A stretch of 18,604 nucleotides of DNA, taken from assembly GCA_026770595.1 (NCBI GenBank), contig MU633962.1, positions 1 to 18,604 of the forward strand, written 5' to 3'. A model generated the notes under the pieces. It did not search any database. It was not told the origin of the DNA and saw only the letters and a program-made list of their open reading frames with translations. This stretch comes from Ochromonadaceae sp. CCMP2298. Lineage: Eukaryota > Sar > Synurophyceae > Ochromonadales > Ochromonadaceae. Made by a program: the position numbers and the translations under genes. Shown in pieces: positions 14,401 to 17,161 of the stretch. Within the stretch, counting starts at the first letter, position 1. Each line of letters begins with the position of its first letter.

Positions 14401-17161
14401 TAAAAAGACAAGGTTTTCAGGGTCAGAGTGATAAAAACCCACAGCCGCAAAGATGGGTTTTACCTAAAGAGACGTTGGCGCCTGTTACGGGACCGTACAC
14501 GTACCCCCCCGAGAAGCTGATGCTCTGCACCTCTAGTCGGTCGGTGAAGTCACCTGCGGGTAAAGAGGGGGGATGCATATTGTAGGGGGGGTTAAATACA
14601 CATCAATAGTAGGGTTAGGGTTTAACACACATAGTATAGGGTTATAGGGGTTTAAATACACATTATAGTCACCATCCTGCACTATGAAATTGAACAATAG
14701 AGTCTTGGTGCTGCTGCCCGAGGCATAGTAGGCCGTGCCCTCGCGCTGCCGAACGCCCTTAACCACCTGTTGTTGAAAAGATTAAAAGACAAGGTTTTAA
14801 GAGAGTTGTTAAAAAGACAAGGGTAAGGGTCAGATTTGTTAAAATAAAAAAGTTTTAAGGGTCAGTTGTAAAAAAGACAAGTTTAAGAGTTGTTAAAAAT
14901 CCACAATTGGCCACAAAGATGGGTTTTAATATATTTATACCTCCACTGCGTCCGTAACGTAGGGGGTGTATTTGCGGCTGTGCGGGGGGACGCCTGTGAG
15001 AAAACTGTCATCTTGGCCTATATTCAGCCCCCCCCGCAGGTCGGAAAAGGTGTTATTTCGAGTAAACGTGAGCATCGGGACGTCCCCGTTGTACTGGGGG
15101 AAGGACACCTTGGGGGGGGAGGGGAGGGTATAAGTAGGAAAATTTGATGAAGGGTTGGTTATTTTAAGTAGGTTTATATTGTTATATCAATATATATTTG
15201 GAGGGTTATATTGTGATACAAATATATATTTGGGGGGTTAAATTGGTTTATCAGTATATATTTTGACGGTTTTAGTACCTCGTCGAACTGGACGGTGACT
15301 GTGTTGCCCAGGCTGGTGCACACGCGGTTCCCCTGGGAATACGGCCTGTAGGAATGGGCGAGGGGGGGGTTAATACGCATTCGTAGGTGTAGAGTGCAGA
15401 AATTGGGGGTTTAATACGCACACAGATACAGATAAGGGCATTACCTGTCATCCTCGTCGCTGTACGTGACAGTGACCACACCCACGCCCTGGAACTCCTG
15501 CAGCAGCTTTTTTAGCTCCTCTTTGGTGGTGTGGGCGTCCACGTTCATCAAGAACTGATCCTCTAGCCGGACTGCGAACTTGCCCCTAATAAAAAGGAAA
15601 TATTGCATGGGTTTTATTGTTATATTAGTATATATTTGGAGGGTTATATTGTAGTTCAGTAGATTTGTAGGTTGTAGATTTATAGATTTATAGGTTTGTA
15701 GGTTTATAGGTTTGTAGATTTGTTTGTTTGTAGGTTTATAGATTTATAAGTGTATAGGTATATAGGTGTATAGGTGTATAGATGTATAGATGTATACATT
15801 TATAGGTGTATAGGTGTAGGAATGGGGAAGGTTAATACGCTTACAGATACAAGTGCACCATAGAAGAATGGGGGGATTAAATACGCATACAGATACAAGT
15901 GCATAGAAGGAGGATACCTGTCGGCCCTGCATGAGAAGCTCTGCACCTCCTTGGTTAGACACGAGGAGGTGCCAGAAGAGGAGCAGCCTGTCATATTATG
16001 TGGGTTATATTGGTATAGTATATATGTGGAGGGTTAATATGGTATATCAGTATATATGGGTTATATTGGTATAGTATACATGTGGAGGTTTAATATGGTA
16101 TATCAGTATATATGGGTTGATTAGGTATAGTATATATGTGGAGGGTCACCTGTGTTCATAGTGAGGGCAGGTGTGCCTGAAACCAGCACGTCGATGCTGT
16201 ACTGCAGCAGTACGGATATTATGTCCCCTGTGAGTAGGAATGGGGGGGTGCATACGCATCCATATACAAGTGGGGGGTTAATACGCATACACAGTAGAGA
16301 GTGCAGTAATGGGGGGGGGGGCGTTAATACGCATACAGACATATAGATAAAAGTGCACCATACACCATAGAGGGAGCTATACATAGTACATAGTACACAT
16401 AATAAACATAGTGAACATAGTACATAGCATACCTGTGCCGTATAATACAGTATAGTATACAGTATAGTATACGGTATAATACGACAATACGACAACAATA
16501 ACGACAACAATACGTACCTGTGCCGTACACCCCATCCGCAGAGTTGCTGTCGATGGACTGCAGGCGCGGAGGGAGGGTGCCGAACAGGGAGATGTACTCC
16601 TCTGGTACGTCTATGGGCAGCTTCAAAACCTTCCCAGGCTCAATGTCGTACTGGGCTTTTAGGCGGATGTGCTGCGGGGAGGGTGGGTTAAATGGTATAG
16701 GATAGGGTGGGGGATGGAGGGTGGACGGTGGAATGCAGATTGCAGAGTGCAGAGAGCAGAGGGTAGGATGGGTAGGATAGATGGGAGAGGTAGGCAGGGG
16801 GGATGCGGGGGAGAGGGGGTGGGGTCGAGAAGAGATAGGGAGGGAGGGGGGTAGGGGGGTTGGTCAGTGGGGAGGAGTGCGGGTCATGCAGCGAGGCAGA
16901 GGGGGTAGGACCAGATGATGCAAGGTAGGAGGCAGGAGGCAGGAGGCTGGGGGGCTGAGACTGTCACAGGAGGTCACAGTAGGTCCAGGCCGATGCGTTA
17001 CTATGCGTTACTATACGTTACTGCCTGGCCCCTGAGACCCGGGCCCTCCCCGTCTGTCTCACCTGCGGCTCATTTTGGCTCCCCACTACGTTGAATCTAG
17101 CAGCTGTGGCGTGGGACGCGAGGTGCACGAGGCACAGCGCCCACAACACCATCAAGATCAT
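1..17161 (-). CDS. Giant modular secreted/surface protein, 29 exons, 3' end beyond window
   Basis: Reconstructed by joining 29 GT-AG exons that keep a single open frame: at least 12,509 coding nt, over 4,160 residues, no stop before the window edge. Order: signal peptide (1-20); modules of the form DGxYxxGD...FxxPVxVxG...AxYxSGSxT...GD (about 34-110 and 260-520); an EVQ...GDVPxL-type domain (about 111-250) inserted in the first; at least 15 modules with GDxVxxxLPGF (about 520-2350, 3265-4100); a second block of the first module type (about 2350-3030); Pro/Ser/Gln repeat from about 4110. Many N-x-S/T sequons fit a secreted glycoprotein. No catalytic motif and no membrane segment after the signal peptide are seen. 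Role in adhesion or cell covering is inference. Exact exon ends need transcript data; alternative acceptors exist at some junctions. Confidence 0.85.
2418..2520 (-). other. Intron 28 (103 nt)
   Basis: GTAAGACTAATA donor and CTACACACAG acceptor on the coding strand; tatatatgt and aagaatat words. No family match. Confidence 0.72.
2521..2819 (-). CDS. Giant gene exon 28
   Basis: Phase 1 to 0, about 99 codons. It encodes GGTYIPIITRSALSFGASLP, L-R-A-G-T-V-L-S-A-Y-L-H-N-F (degenerate LPGF strand) and W-V-S-A-T-S-T-L-T-I-T-L. It is preceded by a GGTGTA minisatellite intron and ends SLPQQ before GTAAGA. Confidence 0.83.
2820..2941 (-). repeat. Intron 27: ggtgta and gtacataggggtta repeats
   Basis: 122-nt intron. 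A ggtgta tract lies at 2822-2846, followed by three units of about 24 bp with gtgtacataggggtta (2847-2905). Confidence 0.78.
2942..4213 (-). CDS. Giant gene exon 27
   Basis: Phase 1 to 1, about 424 codons. It begins V-S-T-V-D-Y-T-G-E-D-A-L and G-L-V-L-R-F-A-D-N-P. The middle has L-E-L-A-V-T-F-D-R-P-L-L-L. At about 3200-3500 there is E-T-Y-R-L-R-Y-G-G, an S-L-Q-E-A-L-E-Q-V-P-A-L-R-Q-L-L helix and Y-Y-R-I-D-F-R-H-L-P-R-L-P, which looks like a divergent second copy of the EVQ-type domain of exons 4-7. The exon ends by L-P-A-G-V-Y-S-V-A-L-P. Donor CACTGG|GTAAGG. Confidence 0.87.
4214..4361 (-). mobile_element. Intron 26: introner-like element, copy 1
   Basis: 148-nt intron (GTAGGTGTCC...CTCTCAG). 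It shares sequence along its whole length with introns 15 and 17. Imperfect inverted repeats lie near the ends: 4229-4242 (ccgaagtagataaa) and 4340-4353 (tttatgtaattcgg) pair at 12 of 14 positions. The shared right end GGCCTCTCAG supplies the acceptor. Confidence 0.8.
4362..4557 (-). CDS. Giant gene exon 26
   Basis: Phase 0 to 1. It encodes SNLTSGVFSPGSVALISVQF, then T-H-S-V-T-V-L-G-I-L-R-L-W-V and A-R-Y-Y-S-G-N-N-T-Q-S-I-N-F-L-Y-T-F, a complete DGxY-type module in one exon. The next intron is an introner copy. Confidence 0.85.
4558..4650 (-). other. Intron 25 (93 nt)
   Basis: GTAACT donor and CCCTTTAG acceptor on the coding strand. The interior repeats only short words (gatggatgga; attcgtgataatcgtataattcg). 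No family match. Confidence 0.7.
4651..4797 (-). CDS. Giant gene exon 25
   Basis: Phase 0 to 0, 49 codons: LQGGLILYNTTEGPAQASVI and on to A-L-S-I-D-Q-V-V-P-S-V-V-Q. The L-x-G-G-L-I-L opening is the usual end of a DGxY-type module, and I-D-Q-V-V-P-S-V-V the link to the next. Confidence 0.82.
4798..4924 (-). repeat. Intron 24: gggtgtaaata repeat
   Basis: 127-nt intron with degenerate units gggtgtaaatatgggtgtga and gggtgtaaataaggatgtg on the plus strand; intron 27 has related words. Confidence 0.72.
4925..6916 (-). CDS. Giant gene exon 24 (LPGF modules, then second DGxY-type block)
   Basis: Phase 0 to 0, 664 codons. It opens with A-A-D-I-L-V-L-T-L-P-Q-F and LPQGSSLLFSLPGFTLTN with W-D-P-L-T-E-V-L-T-L-T and L-P-T-A-G-V-P-S-A-D-V-Y-T-V-S-V. 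From about 6060 leftwards it changes to the other module class: S-T-S-P-Q-G-A-Y-S-L-G-Q-T-V-D-F-H-V-R-Y, A-H-Y-A-S-G-S-G-T-D-T-I-V-F-V-Y, then G-T-N-F-S-A-G-D-D-V-L-V-R-V-T-F and R-A-V-Y-S-A-Q-I. It ends with a C-T-C-L-D-Y-F pattern. Confidence 0.9.
6917..7054 (-). repeat. Intron 23: cataatacat and ggagttagtatag repeats
   Basis: 138-nt intron. It carries two copies of a 23-bp word containing gggagttagtataggaggg (6938-6975) and a cataatacata microsatellite (7000-7050). Exon end CCCCTACAG and intron end CCCCTATACAG are similar. Confidence 0.75.
7055..8926 (-). CDS. Giant gene exon 23 (about four LPGF modules)
   Basis: Phase 0 to 0, 624 codons without an intron. Module strands seen: I-E-A-G-D-T-M-V-L-H-L-P-G-L; F-Q-F-G-D-L-I-S-L-D-L; LSAGDVLYVYLPGFIIPSG; LFPGDSVSVTLPNL. 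Between them are L-P-S-A-G-I-R-S-A-D-R-Y type segments. VTD triplet runs occur in three places. A 21-bp exact repeat (7316-7336 and 8744-8764, encoding N-T-S-S-V-V-L) marks equivalent strands in two modules and points to internal duplication. Confidence 0.9.
7290..7411 (-). repeat. Coding VTD 9-bp minisatellite, cluster 1
   Basis: Three short runs of the unit GACGTAACG (plus strand cgttacgtc) at 7297-7316, 7360-7378 and 7390-7408, encoding V-T-D-V-T. The same codons (GTA-ACG-GAC) are used every time. Confidence 0.75.
8264..8320 (-). repeat. Coding VTD/MD minisatellite, cluster 2
   Basis: Tandem repeat of GACGTAACG alternating with GACATG, encoding D-M-D-M-D-V-T-D-M-D-M-D-V-T-D-V. It lies inside an LPGF module of exon 23. 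Confidence 0.8.
8927..9008 (-). other. Intron 22 (82 nt)
   Basis: Shortest intron of the gene, with three ggggtttaat-like words on the plus strand (8940, 8962, 8990). Consensus GTAAAC donor and TGTGCAG acceptor. Confidence 0.72.
9009..9137 (-). CDS. Giant gene exon 22
   Basis: Phase 0 to 0, 43 codons: YDLTGVGYASAPRPLPLTPL, then VRIASLSVGLTFLHTELQTI and TLQ. It supplies the first strand of the module continued in exon 23. The 5' end TACGATC follows a CACACAG acceptor and nearly repeats the donor of the same intron (CACAG|GTACGAGC). Confidence 0.75.
9138..9239 (-). repeat. Intron 21: family F
   Basis: 102-nt intron beginning GTACGAGCTATTG, with a TTATTATTG tract, TGTTGACAGTC and AACCTCTACCACC...CACTACCCCTACC before the acceptor CACACAG. 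Same order of words as intron 18. Confidence 0.76.
9240..9523 (-). CDS. Giant gene exon 21 (LPGF module)
   Basis: Phase 1 to 0. It encodes V-G-A-D-E-A-V-F-T-L-Q-L, then LQAGSELLITLPGFIMALPD, then a W-D-A-V-T-S-L-L-T-L-P-L strand and G-V-A-V-S-T-G-V-T-Y-A-V-S-Q. This is a textbook copy of the module. Confidence 0.85.
9524..9678 (-). repeat. Intron 20 with duplicated donor junction
   Basis: 155-nt intron. The donor region tatagaggctactactacctggga (9661-9684, run split by one codon) recurs as a one-triplet-shorter copy at 9606-9628, giving an internal CCCAG|GTACAG on the coding strand. The rest is ggtttaataggattcagg-like degenerate sequence. Confidence 0.75.
9679..10133 (-). CDS. Giant gene exon 20
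   Basis: Phase 2 to 1. It encodes V-R-V-V-M-Q-Y-S, then T-L-S-L-R-L-H-N-F-L-S-L-P (a degenerate LPGF strand), then V-W-D-E-D-A-Q-V-L-S-V-T-L. The exon ends FIPG across the splice. Its last bases plus donor are nearly duplicated about 55 bp into the following intron. Confidence 0.82.
10134..10273 (-). repeat. Intron 19: family F
   Basis: 140-nt intron beginning GTACGAGCTTTAATTAG and ending AAACCTCTACC...CACTACCTCTACTACCTACAG on the coding strand. An AT-rich core (tatatatatata) lies at 10183-10212. Confidence 0.75.
10274..10404 (-). CDS. Giant gene exon 19
   Basis: Phase 0 to 2. It encodes GSVSSSAFALDIDSAALGTL, then RSFPMSTQCLGFCLAEAHYS and SAYR. Two cysteines three residues apart (C-L-G-F-C) may form a disulfide; this is a guess. 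The rest matches the middle of an LPGF-type module only loosely. Confidence 0.77.
10405..10620 (-). repeat. Intron 18: GGTAGA minisatellite, family F
   Basis: 216-nt intron. A near-perfect run of ggtaga hexamers lies at about 10411-10458, then ggggtagta units to 10490 and gtagtgtacgtg units. The donor side reads GTATGAGCTATTACG, then TTTTGACAGTC and AACCTCTACCAC on the coding strand, words shared with introns 19 and 21. Confidence 0.82.
10621..10713 (-). CDS. Giant gene exon 18
   Basis: Phase 0 to 0, 31 codons: HRLEFILLEPPLSDSMYVLL then NASLGYTLPLQ, a degenerate L-P-L-S-D-S-M-Y-V-L-L module strand in which the G-D is replaced by D-S. It lies between an introner copy (intron 17) and a GGTAGA minisatellite intron (18). 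Confidence 0.77.
10714..10868 (-). mobile_element. Intron 17: introner-like element, copy 2
   Basis: 155-nt intron of the same family. Inverted repeats are 10729-10742 (ccgaattagacaaa) and 10850-10861 (tttatgtaattc), 10 of 12 matching. It has a small internal expansion of gacagataaaaa. The ends are GTAACTAGAATTACATAAAA and GGCCTCTCAG on the coding strand. Confidence 0.8.
10869..10932 (-). CDS. Giant gene exon 17
   Basis: Phase 2 to 0. It encodes DLSLGPYTTTSALSARFNRL then L, inside an LPGF-type module. Acceptor ACACGCAG|AGA; donor CTCCTG|GTAACT, the only donor of this set that follows TG rather than AG. The next intron is an introner copy. Confidence 0.75.
10933..11107 (-). repeat. Intron 16: two microsatellite tracts
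   Basis: 175-nt intron. Left part is gttggggtttgtgcgagt and gtgtgtgtgaggg repeats; right part (11049-11098) has four copies of an 14-bp unit tatataaagtata. Confidence 0.78.
11108..12137 (-). CDS. Giant gene exon 16 (three LPGF-type modules)
   Basis: Phase 1 to 2, about 343 codons. It contains F-T-A-A-E-P-L-T-V-G-D-E-I-T-L-L-M-D-G-F, then LAVGDSVVFTLPGY and LNQGDSFSVILP, three repeats of the G-D-x-V-x-x-x-L-P-G-F type about 120-140 residues apart. Between them come W-x-x-x-x-x-x-L strands and V-P-S-A-G-L-N-P-G-D-T-F segments. The previous intron is introner-like. Confidence 0.87.
12138..12302 (-). mobile_element. Intron 15: introner-like element, copy 3
   Basis: 165-nt intron of the same family. 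Inverted repeats are 12156-12169 (ccgaattagataaa) and 12273-12284 (tttatgtaattc), 11 of 12 matching. It shares the block gaaaagaccagatttggtc with copy 1. The right end reads GGACGCCTCTCAG. Confidence 0.8.
12303..12407 (-). CDS. Giant gene exon 15
   Basis: Phase 1 to 1, 35 codons. It encodes GAGTVAGASTGITFDVLSSS then VDPLYSQYAFASIAA, linking two LPGF modules. It is flanked by a TGTATTAG minisatellite intron (14) and an introner-like intron (15). Confidence 0.78.
12408..12597 (-). repeat. Intron 14: tgtattagtg minisatellite
   Basis: 190-nt intron consisting almost entirely of tgtgtattagtg and gtgtatattagtg units on the plus strand. Confidence 0.85.
12598..13184 (-). CDS. Giant gene exon 14 (switch from DGxY to LPGF modules)
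   Basis: Phase 2 to 1. It opens SPQIVDVTASSREGYYTSGD and continues V-D-F-T-V-T-Y-G-N-P-V-N-V-Q-G-V-P-R-L-L-I-E-N, the first half of the DGxY-type module. It then passes directly into I-N-W-D-L-E-V-G-D-S-I-V-I-S-L-P-G-F-F, the first LPGF module. A run of VTD triplets (D-V-T-D-R-Y-V-T-D-V-T-D) lies just after it. Acceptor chosen as CCGTAG|CCCGCAG, which gives S-P-Q-I; using the next AG would drop two residues and shift the phase. Confidence 0.83.
12828..12863 (-). repeat. Coding VTD minisatellite, cluster 3
   Basis: Unit GACGTAACG again, encoding V-T-D-R-Y-V-T-D-V-T-D in exon 14, with an inverted arrangement (ccgttacgtaacgg) at its centre. Confidence 0.72.
13185..13434 (-). repeat. Intron 13: ggtattagaagt minisatellite
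   Basis: 250-nt intron of degenerate units ggtattagaagt(a/g)tggg, with a telomere-like gttagggttaggtttaggg at about 13268-13286. No family match to other introns beyond general G-richness on the plus strand. Confidence 0.75.
13435..13555 (-). CDS. Giant gene exon 13
   Basis: Phase 1 to 2. It encodes GGGNIFRDTSTNETLASTVL then PTPGGVGSLSYNKKLQINTL. The L-x-G-G-x-I-x-R and L-P-x-P-G-G-V-G-S-L-S segments are the usual linker between modules of this type. Confidence 0.82.
13556..13708 (-). repeat. Intron 12: family-B minisatellite
   Basis: 153-nt intron built of degenerate units around tatatttggagggttaatatagtatatcag (long form avoided): key words are tatatatc, ggagggttaatatag and gtatatcag. Same words as in introns 3, 4, 6 and 11. 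Confidence 0.78.
13709..13802 (-). CDS. Giant gene exon 12 (second module, end)
   Basis: Phase 0 to 1. It encodes VSSTLLEFRYLVQEGDTSDS then LDVTSELAFNL. The L-x-F-x-Y-x-V-Q-E-G-D-T-S-D-S-L-D pattern closes the module opened in exon 11. The frame is kept only if splicing uses the duplicated AG|GT words on both sides of intron 11. Confidence 0.82.
13793..13992 (-). repeat. Intron 11 with 13-bp direct repeat at its splice junctions
   Basis: Intron 13803-13989 (187 nt). The plus-strand word tggagctcacctg occurs at 13793-13805 and 13980-13992, exactly 187 bp apart, so both splice junctions fall at the same point (CAG|GTGAGC) of the two copies. The interior is AT-rich with the family-B words tatatatgtggaggg and tatatcagt. 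It looks like a target-site or tandem duplication containing AGGT. Confidence 0.85.
13990..14172 (-). CDS. Giant gene exon 11 (second module)
   Basis: Phase 0 to 0, 61 codons. It encodes a full opening of the module type: SSPDADGTYTQGDVLRIYVL, then F-D-L-P-V-K-L-Q-G and S-L-Q-L-S-T-G-A-F-D-R-V-V-A-F. The exon ends within a 13-bp word that is repeated at the start of exon 12 (see the intron 11 entry). Confidence 0.85.
14173..14260 (-). repeat. Intron 10: family-E repeat
   Basis: 88-nt intron with gggggtttaatatacatcat and gggggttaaatacactatag, the same unit as intron 8. Confidence 0.7.
14261..14337 (-). CDS. Giant gene exon 10
   Basis: Phase 1 to 0. It encodes AVPNFLSGPRYMSKTTSALG then FHRHIQ, a linker between modules with no recognisable motif. 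Both splice sites are consensus (TCTTTAG|CTG; ATCCAG|GTAAGC). Confidence 0.72.
14338..14463 (-). repeat. Intron 9: family-D repeat with 7-bp flanking repeat
   Basis: 126-nt intron. Starts GTAAAACCCATCTTTGCGGC, then three units of about 31 bp (CTCTGACCCTTACAACC, TTGTCTTTTTAATAA). The exon ends TCTTTAG and the intron also ends TCTTTAG, so one copy supplies the acceptor. Confidence 0.8.
14464..14553 (-). CDS. Giant gene exon 9
   Basis: Phase 1 to 1. It encodes DFTDRLEVQSISFSGGYVYG, then PVTGANVSL. This is the tail of the first module (Q-D-G-D-F-T-D-R-L...). The exon ends GTCTCTTTAG, and the following intron ends with a very similar TTGTCTTTAG. Confidence 0.78.
14554..14672 (-). repeat. Intron 8: family-E repeat
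   Basis: 119-nt intron with units ggggttaaatacacat, ggtttaacacacatag and gggtttaaatacacattata on the plus strand. Donor and acceptor sides both read G|GTGACT on the coding strand (7-bp direct repeat). Confidence 0.72.
14673..14766 (-). CDS. Giant gene exon 8 (return of first module)
   Basis: Phase 0 to 1. It encodes VVKGVRQREGTAYYASGSST and then KTLLFNFIVQDG. The A-Y-Y-A-S-G-S-S-T-K-T-L-L-F-N-F-x-V-Q-D-G-D pattern is the second half expected after exon 3, so the domain in exons 4-7 appears inserted between the halves. Neighbouring exon 9 supplies the D. Confidence 0.8.
14767..14940 (-). repeat. Intron 7: family-D repeat
   Basis: 174-nt intron made of four degenerate units of about 31 bp (coding strand words CTTGTCTTTTTAACAACTC and GACCCTTAAAAC), ended by AAAACCCATCTTTGTGGC next to the donor. 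Intron 9 has the same units in the same order. Confidence 0.8.
14941..15108 (-). CDS. Giant gene exon 7 (EVQ-type domain, end)
   Basis: Phase 0 to 0, 56 codons. It begins VSFPQYNGDVPMLTFTRNNT, the N-G-D-V-P-M-L strand typical of this domain's end, and ends with S-R-K-Y-T-P-Y-V-T-D-A-V-E, which leads back into the interrupted outer module. Confidence 0.8.
15109..15278 (-). repeat. Intron 6: family-B repeat
   Basis: 170-nt intron. The left part is a G-rich tract on the plus strand; the right part has three degenerate family-B units (tatatatttggagggtta; tatatatttggggggtta; tatcagtatatattttgacgg). Confidence 0.72.
15279..15345 (-). CDS. Giant gene exon 6 (EVQ-type domain)
   Basis: Phase 2 to 0. 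It encodes PYSQGNRVCTSLGNTVTVQF followed by DE. The G-N-T-V-T-V-Q-F strand continues the domain of exon 5. The donor is GACGAG|GTACTA and the acceptor TCCTACAG|GCC. Confidence 0.78.
15346..15444 (-). repeat. Intron 5: family-C repeat
   Basis: 99-nt intron with two degenerate family-C units: ggggggttaatacgcat, then gggggtttaatacgcacaca and gatacagata. The same unit is found in introns 2 and 4. Confidence 0.75.
15445..15585 (-). CDS. Giant gene exon 5 (EVQ-type domain, core)
   Basis: Phase 2 to 2. It encodes GKFAVRLEDQFLMNVDAHTT, then KEELKKLLQEFQGVGVVTVT and YSDEDD. The G-x-F-x-V-x-L strand, the predicted helix KEELKKLLQEF and the G-V-G-V-V-T-V strand are the core of the EVQ-type domain. The acceptor TTATTAG lacks a strong pyrimidine run next to it. 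Confidence 0.8.
15586..15917 (-). repeat. Intron 4: compound repeats (families B and C)
   Basis: 332-nt intron without a gene. From left to right it holds one family-B unit (15610-15650), a tract of gtttataggtttgtag and gtgtataggtgtatag repeats (15660-15815), and two family-C units (15816-15910, gaatggggggattaaatacg, then catacagatacaagtgca). Confidence 0.8.
15918..15987 (-). CDS. Giant gene exon 4 (start of inserted EVQ-type domain)
   Basis: Phase 1 to 2. The short exon encodes GCSSSGTSSCLTKEVQSFSC followed by RADR. The E-V-Q start plus cysteines resembles a domain I recall from giant surface proteins of protists (EVQ...GxFxL...T..EL...GVGxVxV...NTVxVxF...GDVPxL). I know no accession for it. 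Confidence 0.78.
15988..16149 (-). repeat. Intron 3: 56-bp tandem repeat (family B)
   Basis: 162-nt intron containing 2.6 copies of a 56-bp unit: 16002-16057, 16058-16113 and partial 16114-16145. The first two differ at two positions. The unit carries gtggaggg(t)ttaatatgg and tatatcagtatatat, the same words as the other family-B introns. Confidence 0.85.
16150..16227 (-). CDS. Giant gene exon 3
   Basis: Phase 1 to 1. It encodes the middle of the first module, with the recurrent V-L-V-S-G-T-P-A-L-T-M-N-T-G strand pattern (F/Y-S-x-x-V-x-V-x-G-x-P-x-L-x-x-x-T-G). The acceptor is CTCACAG|GGGAC and the donor ACACAG|GTGACC. Confidence 0.8.
16228..16517 (-). repeat. Intron 2: family-C units plus a duplicated donor
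   Basis: 290-nt intron. The left two-thirds carry three family-C units (ggggttaatacgcataca) and an acatagtac microsatellite. The 13-bp word tacctgtgccgta at 16515-16527 (exon 2 end plus donor) recurs at 16430-16442, giving an internal CACAG|GTATGC on the coding strand. Between the copies is a 72-bp AT-rich stretch of tatacagtatag and gacaacaat repeats. Confidence 0.82.
16518..16671 (-). CDS. Giant gene exon 2
   Basis: Phase 0 to 1. The acceptor is CCCCGCAG|CAC and the donor ACAG|GTACGT. It encodes residues 34-85, including a spacer with KVLKLPIDVPEEY and the start of the first beta-sandwich-like module, SIDSNSADGVYGTG, which continues in exon 3 as DIISVLLQYS. The A-D-G-x-Y-x-x-G-D signature is the recurrent opening of this module type. 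Confidence 0.8.
16672..17062 (-). other. Intron 1 (391 nt), purine-rich on plus strand
   Basis: Longest intron. It holds degenerate purine-rich words (ggatagggtgggggatgg, gcagattgcagagtgcagag) from 16672 to about 16960 and three copies of gcgttactat near 16994-17022. On the coding strand this is a long pyrimidine-rich stretch. No coding potential or RNA gene seen. Confidence 0.7.
17063..17161 (-). CDS. Giant gene exon 1 (signal peptide)
   Basis: Starts at ATG 17161-17159, the first ATG after an in-frame stop near 17205. It encodes 33 residues beginning MILMVLWALCLVHLASHATA, a hydrophobic core ending in small residues (A-T-A|A), as in a cleavable signal peptide. The donor is CAG|GTGAGA at 17063/17062, phase 0. 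Start choice is supported by the signal peptide; a different upstream ORF (17158-17352) also starts with a hydrophobic segment. Confidence 0.75.

Noticed and set aside
15988-16149. Regular repeats in intron 3 as a possible CRISPR array
   Set aside because: Head-to-tail 56-bp units without unique spacers, inside a spliced eukaryotic intron.
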